From Heliocybe sulcata (Eukaryota > Basidiomycota > Agaricomycetes > Gloeophyllales > Gloeophyllaceae): DNA of 64,000 bases. How positions within the stretch are numbered: the first letter of the stretch is position 1; each line of letters begins with the position of its first letter. Of this stretch, positions 56,866-64,000 are shown in pieces. Made by a program: the position numbers and the translations under genes. Location of the stretch: contig ML213503.1 in the NCBI GenBank assembly GCA_004369045.1, positions 943,343-1,007,342 of the forward strand, given 5' to 3'. The notes under the pieces are model-generated. The model worked only from the letters and a program-made list of their open reading frames with translations. It was not told the DNA's origin and ran no database searches.

Positions 56866-58250
56866 TCATGTTCTAGTCGGGAATTCCTATTTGAAAAATC
56901 CCGGGCAGTTCATAAAGACGGCCTACTTACCATTTTGCACAGACGGGCCATCAGACCTCCGAGTTGGATTATAGTGCCCACCCCTTCGAGGATACGCATG
57001 TGGGTAAACCCGATTTCCTGTCCCTGATGTCAGCGGCCAGATCGACTTCTACATGAAACGCCATCTACCTTGATGAACTCCAGTTTCGTATATTCAGGTA
57101 GCCTGCAATCCATGTCGGTCCGTTGCCAGAAGTCTAAAGCATGCGCGACTTACTCGTCAGACGTCTTGACGACTCGGAATACGGTGACGACAATATCCAC
57201 AGCACTGTAACCCTGATCCCATAACTCGGAGAGTTTATCCATAGCACCATCAATGTCGCCCTTTACACATGCACGGATGATAGCCTGAACAGTGATCGGA
57301 TGAGGCTGGTCGCAGACTTTGAAGACGTTATCTCCGGACACGAATCCGAACCCTGACCAGGTAGACTGCAGGTTGTTGATAGCTTGTCGCATGTCTCCTT
57401 CGGAAGTGAAGATGAGGGCTGTTAGACCGTCGTCGTTGTACTGAACCTGTGCAAGACGTAAGACATACGCCCTCCCTCGATGGTACTGAACAGGGATGCT
57501 CGCCTGCTCCGCCTCGCAAATCTCCAGCAGTCGTTTCAATACTTCCGCATCTCGGAGCTTCGAATATCGCAGAATAGCACAGCGACTTTGTATAGGTTCG
57601 ATGATTTTATTCGACATGTTACATGCCAAACAAAAACGCGTTGTGTTCGAGAAGATTTCCATTGTGCGACGTAGTGCTTGCTGAGCGCCTGCTGTCATGC
57701 TGAGGACCGCATTAATGATCACAATTGCACTTCTACGCGGTTCTAATGTTATCACCTGTCCGCTTCATCAAGGATGATGATCTTATGCCTCCCAGGAGGT
57801 AAAGTCACTTTCTTCTGAGCGAATGTCTTGATTTTGTTGCGGACAACGTCGATACCTCTTGACGTAGAGTCAGCCGGATAGTAGTCTTCCCTATACGGTA
57901 AAGTGACCACACCGTTCATCGGAAGCATTCAACTCCAACACTCCCTCTTTGTATGCATCTCCCAGCAGCTGATGAGCTAGACAATGTATACTTGTCGTCT
58001 TCCCGATACCTGGCATTCCCTAAGACCGTATGAAGGCTCAGTGGAAAGGAACAGGACATAGACAACATACAGATATTATGATATGCGGGCAGTTTCCATC
58101 TCGTGCAATCACCTTCAGACGCTCGATCGTCTCAGTATTTCCCACTACGTCGTCCAAAATATTGGGTCGGTACTTCTCCACCCAGGGAAGTTCGTAAGTA
58201 TCGGCGTTTCCATTCGCTTTCGCTTTGCCTTTCAACGATGAGGAAGCCAT
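56866..58250 (-). CDS. Replication factor C small subunit (yeast Rfc4, human RFC2 type)
   Basis: An AAA+ subunit of the clamp loader that places PCNA on primed DNA. It opens [20 protein letters not shown], then [20 protein letters not shown], the RFC box II. Walker A lies in [20 protein letters not shown]; then [20 protein letters not shown]; Walker B in [20 protein letters not shown]. The RFC arginine-finger SRC motif is [13 protein letters not shown]. Sensor 2 and the lid include [20 protein letters not shown] and later [15 protein letters not shown]. The last exon (56866-56888 region) adds EFPTRT after LARLCKM. About eight introns. [10 protein letters not shown] and KIKTFAQKK point to the Rfc4/RFC2 group rather than Rfc2, Rfc3 or Rfc5. 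Confidence 0.93.
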
Positions 58251-58376
58251 AATGCAAAGCGGGTGTCTTAGAGGTAGCCCGGTTAGCGGGAGAAGAGCGA
58301 GACGCGTCTCTTGCCACATATGAACGCGTGACACCAATGTGACCTGTCGCGCTTTCCTGTCACGCATGGTCAAGCC
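58251..58376. promoter_or_regulatory. Bidirectional promoter of RFC and seryl-tRNA synthetase
   Basis: The start codons of two divergent housekeeping genes lie 126 bases apart. No TATA box is seen. Confidence 0.5.
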
Positions 58377-60003
58377 ATGTCCAGGTTACTCTCCTGCAGG
58401 ACTACCTTTTCCACGACCAGGCGTCTTTCTGGCATAGGCACGTCTCATTTTCCTGTTCCAAGCTGCGAAGACTCATCTATCTGCTTAGTATCAAGACCGA
58501 AACGATATTCGACGCAACCGGAGCCTGTCAAAAGCTCATCCAGATTGCCCAAGCCCAGACTTGACTACAATGCTTTGACCGAGAATGTTGTATTCAAGTC
58601 TCATAATGCCTTCAGTCGCAAAGCCTCGATACCTCCAGGAGCTTTACAATCCATAGCACGTCTGAACGCCGACCGAAAGGAGCTTGCTGGCACACTGGAC
58701 GCGAAGCGTCATGCTCAATCGACCATCGGCGACCACATTAAAGCCAGCTTGGGCGATATTGAGGCCAAAAAGGCCGCTCTGGAGGATGCCAAATTCTTGA
58801 AAATGGAGATTGCGCACTTGGAGGAGGAACTGGAGGCCGTCGAGGAACGTCTGCTTACTCTGGCCCTCGCCGTTCCCAACGATACGCACCCTGCTTCACC
58901 TATAGGCCCCGAGGATGCAGCAGTAACGTTATCCACACACGGACCCGACCCTATCCCCGCTTCGTCTGCCAGAGACCATGTCACTATTGCACGGTCACTT
59001 AGACTCTTTGATTTCGAGGCTGGGGCTACCGTCACGGGATCGTCATGGTACTATCTGACCAACGAAGCTGCATTGCTCGAAATGGCATTGACAAGCTATG
59101 CAATGTCCGTAGCTGTCGCACATGGCTTTACGCCAGTGACCACACCTGATGTTATCAGCCTGGATCTCGCGAAGAGGTGCGGATTCAGTCCTCGAGATCC
59201 GCTCTCCGGCTCTCCTGCTTCTCAAATGTATCATCTCACCCAACGTCCGGAAGCTGCGCAAGAAGGTTCTTACCCGGAGCTCGTCCTCGCCGGCACTGCG
59301 GAAATCCCTCTCGCTGGCATGTTCGCTAACAAAGTATATCTGTCTGAAGAGCTTCCAATCAAAGTAGCGGGTCTTGGTAAAGCATTCAGAGCCGAAGCAG
59401 GCGCGAGTGGAGCAGATACTCGAGGGTTATACCGAGTGCACCAATTCACGAAGTTGGAACTCTTCGCTGTAACGGCCGAAGGACGGAGTGAGGAGATGAT
59501 GGAGGAATTAAAAGAAATCCAGACAAGGATCTTTGAAGGCCTTGGATTGACCTTTAGGTAGGTCGCGCTCTCAAAGCCAGTATTCACGATACTGACCGCT
59601 TCCCCTGTTCAGGATCTTGGACATGCCTACTGAAGAGCTGGGTGCTAGCGCTTATCGCAAGTACGATATGGAGGCTTGGATGCCAGGACGCGGTTCTTGG
59701 GGCGAGATATCATCTACCTCGAACTGCACCGACTATCAGTCAAGACGCTTGCACATCAGGTACCGCGAGGAGTCGCCAGAAGACGCCAAGGCGTCGACTG
59801 CCTCCACAAGGAAGAAGCCTCTTCCGTTCGCACACACTCTCAACGGCACTGCTGCAGCCGTTCCTCGGCTTATCGTGGCCTTGCTAGAGAACGGTGTGCG
59901 TTTCGATGAAGTAGGCAATATTGTGGGTTTGAACCTCCCGAAGGCCTTGCAACCGTTCTGGGTTGGGTCGGTCAGTAAACGAGACATCATCCACTGGGTC
60001 TAA
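58377..60003 (+). CDS. DIA4: Mitochondrial seryl-tRNA synthetase
   Basis: Class II aminoacyl-tRNA synthetase that charges mitochondrial tRNA-Ser. Exons 58377-59557 and 59613-60003 give exactly 523 aa. The first 40 or so residues ([20 protein letters not shown]) are basic and Ser/Thr rich, a mitochondrial presequence. The N-terminal tRNA-binding coiled coil covers [20 protein letters not shown] and the later [20 protein letters not shown]. Catalytic parts follow: [20 protein letters not shown], motif 2 in [20 protein letters not shown] and [11 protein letters not shown], then [20 protein letters not shown] and motif 3 in [20 protein letters not shown]. The symbol follows the yeast mitochondrial enzyme. 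A cytosolic form would lack the presequence. Confidence high. Confidence 0.93.
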
Positions 60004-60077
60004 CGAAGGTCTCTTCCTAACTGAAGGAGGGCATAGGCACCAAGGATGCGAGACGGAGGGCTGCAGTGCGCATTACA

Positions 60078-61232
60078 TTAATCTAATTGCTCTATCTTAT
60101 CCATGTCTCGTAGCTTAAGAAGGATAGGCGCGTGGTCACTATGCGCCCGTTCCTCCTGATCCTCCAAGTATGCGATCTCCGCCACATTGTCCACCAAGCT
60201 CCGATCCACGAGAGCGTAGTCCACCCTTGCACAGTCCGTACCCTGTGGCTTCCCCTTCGCAAACCAACTGAACCCTTTTTTATCTCCGTGGACCTCCCGA
60301 AATATGTCGACTACACCAGCTTGGGGTATAACGACCTCGTTGAATTCCTTGCGTGCCAAAGCGTGCGGATATTCGGTGCGGAGCCTTGGGTAACAGTCGC
60401 GTTTCGTGAGTGAGATATTGAAATCACCTATTAACACGACTCGCAGCCCCCGTGCTTGCATCTGCTTGACTTCTTCCAGGAGGAGCTTGTTGAACTCGCG
60501 TTTCCGCTGATTACGCGTCTTGCCGGTTGGTTTATTGGGTGCACTTTGATCTACCCAAGGATATTCACTGCCATTGAGGGCATAGACGTTAATAAGAGCC
60601 CAGCCGTCGTGCATTTCTAGGACCATAACGCGACCCTCTACGTCCCACTCCACCTCTCTCGCTACAGCAACCTGAGACGGGTCTTTGGCGAAGGTGACTA
60701 CTCCAAAGTGTCGCGCTCCTCTCGTAGCTCGATTCAGAGACGTGTACGCCTTGTACTTGGGTCCCTCCGCGCCGTTCGCAGCCGCCGCTAAGGCTGCTAT
60801 CCATTCGGTATCGCCATGTCGACCACGCACTTCTTGCAGGCATACAAAATCGGGGAAATGGTGACGAGTTATCAGCTGGCGGAGGACATTGGGCTTGTCG
60901 CCCTTGGTTGCTGAGGAAGTAATCCCATATGAAGCAAGCTTGCGAGGGTGGGTATCCAGGAAGGGAGCTGATGTTTCAGCGTTCCATGAAATCACGGTAG
61001 TTATTGATGGACGCTCTCCTGCAGTGGCAGACGACGTAACGGTCTCCGTACCCGTGAATTGTGAGGAGTTGGCTTCCACCACGGCTTCGGGACTTGCTTG
61101 AGAAGCTCTGAGCCGTTTGGCTGGATGTAATTTCCCTTCCTCCAATCCTTCGGTTGCGTGAGCGCGCTTGGGCATGGTTAAAGGTTTCGGCAAGATTGAA
61201 GACAGTCGCCTTAAGGGTAAAACGAACAACAT
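60078..61232 (-). CDS. ExoIII-type AP endonuclease
   Basis: A base-excision-repair nuclease that cuts DNA 5' of abasic sites, from the endonuclease/exonuclease/phosphatase superfamily. A single exon of 384 aa from the ATG at 61232. Motifs are intact: TTVISWNAETSAP (metal Asn), FVCLQEVRGRHGD (metal Glu), RHFGVVTFAKDP, GRVMVLEMHDGWALINVYAL, LIGDFNISLTKRDCYPR (Asp/Asn pair), FSWFAKGKPQGTDCARVDYA and the His of AHSDHAPILLKL. The fungal region with PNKPTGKTRNQRKREFNKLL matches the APE/ExoIII group. Two in-frame ATGs 57 nt apart flank a basic leader MLFVLPLRRLSSILPKPLT; the second opens MPKRAHATEG and is followed by PAKRLRAS, a nuclear-type signal. Dual targeting is inferred. Confidence 0.9.
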   Translation of the reverse strand: MLFVLPLRRLSSILPKPLTMPKRAHATEGLEEGKLHPAKRLRASQASPEAVVEANSSQFTGTETVTSSATAGERPSITTVISWNAETSAPFLDTHPRKLASYGITSSATKGDKPNVLRQLITRHHFPDFVCLQEVRGRHGDTEWIAALAAAANGAEGPKYKAYTSLNRATRGARHFGVVTFAKDPSQVAVAREVEWDVEGRVMVLEMHDGWALINVYALNGSEYPWVDQSAPNKPTGKTRNQRKREFNKLLLEEVKQMQARGLRVVLIGDFNISLTKRDCYPRLRTEYPHALARKEFNEVVIPQAGVVDIFREVHGDKKGFSWFAKGKPQGTDCARVDYALVDRSLVDNVAEIAYLEDQEERAHSDHAPILLKLRDMDKIEQLD

Positions 61233-61504
61233 ACTCTGGTTTCGCGCCACAGCTACTTACACCAGTGACGCAATAGACCGGCTCCAATTTCACCAGGAAT
61301 ACAATATGCTTGAGCTATTCAATTATGATTTCTATACGACAATGTTATGGTTCGTACAGGATGTAGAGGCAAACAATCGATACATGAAGCAAATATTTCG
61401 ATCCTGTAGTACACATGCTAACTTACACCGCTGCGGAGCAGAAATCCAATCCAAGTCAAATAATAAGATTCCGTGGATCCAGATGAGGCCGCCACGACAA
61501 ACTA

Positions 61505-63543
61505 TCACCAGTGCATCCCTCTCTTTTCCGCAATACCAGGTGTACCCACGTCCTGGTCCGGATCTTTAAAGGGATCAGCGAAGGGATCTTCGGCATCATC
61601 TTCGTGCAGAAGGCTGCCCTTCGCTTCTGCCCTTCCATCCAAGTCGTTGTCGAAGTAGGGGTCTCGGTGAGCATTAGACGTCGAAGGACCCGCAGATGAG
61701 GCCTTGCGGTTATGGGTCTCCTCGTCTGAGGACTCGTAGTCACTGAAGTCCGACAGGGATCCGCGGCGGTATGAGATATCCTCATCAGAATCTCCCCGAG
61801 GTGCAGACGGCCGGAGCGGAGGAGGAAGGTTCCTGCGGGTGGCGAAATGAGATAACGGTCGAGTAGAGGCTGTGTCAGGAATCACGTACTGTTGGTCCGC
61901 TCCCAGCGACCCGAAGCTGAGATCATGCAAGTCGGGATGAACATTCGCATCCGACGCGGGCGCTCTGTCCTTTCCTCGCCCGCTAGCCTGAGCGGCACGG
62001 GCAACTGCAGCTCGTTGCTGACTCTTCAGGTTCTGCACTCGGTCATGATCTGCAATCTTCGCCGCCTCCAGCCCCGCCTGCACTGCCGAGACGTCCTCCT
62101 CTGTGACGGTCGGTCGTGACAACTGAACCATGATATAAGATTCAGAACGCAATGGCGAGCAGAAACGCCACTCACCGTATTATACATCTCCAGAGCGCCA
62201 ACGAGTCGATCATTGGTCTCGATGAGAGTGCCGATGAGCTCCTCGTTCTCTACCAACTGCATGACACCATGAATAACGGACACCGATGGAAACAAAGAGA
62301 GGCTTACCTGTATATACCGAACGAGCTTCTTCCGCACTTCCTTCGCTTTGTTAACACGATCCTGGACTTCTGCGTTTGCTTGCAAGCTGTCGTGCTCAGT
62401 ATTCACGAGCTGTCGAGATCAGTTAGATTAAAGCAGTGTATGAGTACCCATAGAAGCTTACGGTGATCGCATTAACCAGATTACTAGTAGCTTGTGAGGC
62501 GCTGGCGATAGTTGTCAGGATCTCCGGTTTCTCCTGCAGAAGACGGTCACCGATGATGCGCGGAAATCGAGCGCGAGACACACCTTCTCGAAATCAAACG
62601 GTCTCCGCTTGGTCCGCATCTTCGCTTTCCTAAGCTCTTCCTCTCTCTTTTGTTTCTCCCTCTCCTTCTCCTCCTTCGCTTTCCTCTTCGCTTCCTCTTT
62701 CTTCTCTTTCTCCTCCCTTTTCTTCTTGTCATACTCCAAAGAAGCTCTCTGGCTTTCGGTATCGTTGGCCCATACGCTGCTGGGATCGACTCTCGCGCTC
62801 GTCCTGGGCCGGCATTGGTTGTAAAGATTGGCCACTAAAGACATGGATGGGTCGCCTTGGAACTGATTCTTCCACGACGCGAGAACGGAGAGCAGCTTCT
62901 TCTTGACCTTCGGATCAGTCGAAGGGTCAGAAGAAAGGCTCTTGATAGCATCGGTCAATTGCGAATCCGCGAAGGTGGCTATTAGTCGTGTCAATCGATG
63001 CCGGGGGAGAATGCGAAGTGATTAGTTACTCTGGAATTTGTGTCCTCCATTTACTACCAAAGCTTGCAAGATCTAAGCCAGCGGAATCAGAGCGCACAGA
63101 ACATGAGTTGGAGCAAGTACCACAGGATCGAGGTACTTACCACAAGTGCCCGATACTGCTGATGGGCGTTTCCATGTTTCAACTTCTTCCTTAAAGCTCT
63201 TGATGCTTCAGCCGGTCTGAATCGATCGTCACAACACTGTCTCATCTCATATCCCGAGCTTGCACATACCCTGTGGGTTGCAAGTTGATCACATCGACTA
63301 GTTCAGGGATCCTACGGCTCAAGTCAGCAGGCAGAATAGAATATGATACTCGAAGTGCTCACCCATCATAGGCCTCATCCTCTACAGTACTCGCAGTCAA
63401 TATTTCCACCCAGTCCGTCACAGAAGACTTGTTGCAAGCCCGAGATTAGTAGATCCCTCGCCTTTGAGTTAGGAAACACTGACATGAGGCTTTTCATGGT
63501 TTAGAAATGAATAAGCGGCCTTCGCAATGCCGATAGTAGCCAT
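61505..63543 (-). CDS. LSB5-like VHS-GAT adaptor protein
   Basis: A membrane-trafficking adaptor of the LSB5/GGA/TOM1 type that links ubiquitinated cargo and actin at endosomes. It starts MATIGIAKAAYSFLNHEKPH, then a VHS domain through SVTDWVEILTASTVEDEAYD, IPELVDVINLQPT, and FADSQLTDAIKSLSSDPSTD with KKKLLSVLASWKNQFQGDPS. A charged Lys/Glu helix (KKREEKEKKEEAKRKAKEEK) links to a GAT domain, seen as AEVQDRVNKAKEVRKKLVRY and ELIGTLIETNDRLVGALEMY. The C-terminus is disordered and acidic (EDAEDPFADPFKDPDQDVGT), with DPF motifs that bind AP-2-type ear domains. About six introns. There is no C-terminal GAE ear as in GGA, which makes LSB5 the better match. Confidence 0.85.
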
Positions 63544-63792
63544 GATAGAGCAAGTGTTTGAGCGAGCAACTCGGCGAAAGGAAGAGAGAGGGAGGACAGT
63601 GCGGAGCTATTCACAGCCTCTGATAGCTGCCGCTAAATATAACGGCGGTCGCACTCCTACGTCAATGAATGATCGTGCCTCAAGTAATACTCAAACCAGT
63701 CAGCCCCAATGGCACATGTATATATTGTTGCGAGCATAAATGAAACATGTCCGAGGACACGCAGTGAAGAGACAATACGCCACAAACGCAGG

Positions 63793-64000
63793 TTATCGTT
63801 TTCTCTCTAAGCGCCACTTGTATACCCGCGGCTTGTAAAGCTTCTCGTCGACAGGTTTCTTCTTCCTCCTGGGCCCGTCGTCGTCGTCTTCTTCATCCTC
63901 ATCTTCGTCATCTTCTACCTTCTCCAAACCCCTGAGTTTCCGCGCCCCTCCCTTCCCCATCAGCAACCTCTGCATCTCAAGTTCTCGCTCAGCATATCTC
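63793..64000 (-). CDS. UTP11: UTP11 C-terminus, cut by the window edge
   Basis: The last exon of a gene that continues past position 64000. It reads RYAERELEMQRLLMGKGGAR then KLRGLEKV, an acidic run of Asp/Glu (EDDEDEDEEDDDDG), RRKKKPVDEKLYKPRVYKWR and LERKR. The basic end YKWRLERKR matches the C-terminal KWK-ERKR box of UTP11, a U3 snoRNP protein needed for 18S rRNA processing in the nucleolus. The acidic run is a lineage-specific insert. Only about 69 residues are visible, so identity is probable rather than certain. Confidence 0.7.
   Translation of the reverse strand, partial: RYAERELEMQRLLMGKGGARKLRGLEKVEDDEDEDEEDDDDGPRRKKKPVDEKLYKPRVYKWRLERKR

Noticed and set aside
1-64000. CRISPR array, rRNA genes, integrated virus or LTR retroelement
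   Set aside because: No regularly spaced repeats, rRNA signatures, capsid, integrase or reverse-transcriptase motifs were found in any frame.

Overview
The window comes from a filamentous basidiomycete, most likely an Agaricomycete. Nearly every gene is broken by several short GT-AG introns of about 45-80 nt, genes lie on both strands with small gaps, there are no operons, and the recognised proteins are fungal nuclear genes. I see no rRNA, CRISPR array, prophage or LTR element. Most introns were inferred by joining frames at GT-AG borders, so outer limits are firmer than inner exon borders unless exon positions are given.

Layout. 1-7.5 kb: possible tail of an upstream gene, an MFS drug/H+ antiporter (-), an NDUFA9/COQ11-like NAD(P)-binding protein (-) and a second, unrelated MFS transporter (+). 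8.5-11.9 kb: a 100-aa orphan protein, splicing factor CWC25 (-) and a voltage-sensor-only membrane protein (+). 11.9-15.1 kb: no convincing gene. 15.1-18.5 kb: a long disordered Ser/Pro-rich protein. 18.9-24.7 kb: SLA2/END4 (-) and SHY1/SURF1 (+), head to head, with an 805-bp AT-rich DNA transposon in their shared promoter. 25.2-29.0 kb: a disordered protein, a secreted RNase T2 and a dimeric alpha/beta-barrel protein. 29.4-34.3 kb: DMC1, tRNA-Phe(GAA) and BDP1, all on the minus strand. 34.5-42.4 kb: an unassigned zinc-finger protein, a coiled-coil membrane protein, RPB6 and an HST3/HST4-type sirtuin. 42.4-44.9 kb: gene-poor, with G-rich and tandem repeats. 44.9-53.4 kb: a multi-RRM protein, a membrane-anchored lipase and an unassigned protein with a C-terminal RRM-like fold. 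54.2-64 kb: CFD1, a decayed F-box-type gene, an RFC small subunit, mitochondrial seryl-tRNA synthetase, an ExoIII-type AP endonuclease, an LSB5-like VHS-GAT protein and the C-terminus of UTP11.

Most genes are housekeeping: transcription (RPB6, BDP1), splicing (CWC25), replication and repair (RFC, AP endonuclease, DMC1, sirtuin), mitochondria (SHY1, seryl-tRNA synthetase, SDR), Fe-S assembly (CFD1), endocytosis and sorting (SLA2, LSB5) and ribosome biogenesis (UTP11). No gene cluster of linked function is evident. The strongest novelty candidates are the transposon with transition-only TIR divergence, the pore-less voltage-sensor protein, the unassigned zinc-finger and RRM-like proteins, the two-start AP endonuclease and the very tight RPB6 divergent promoter.
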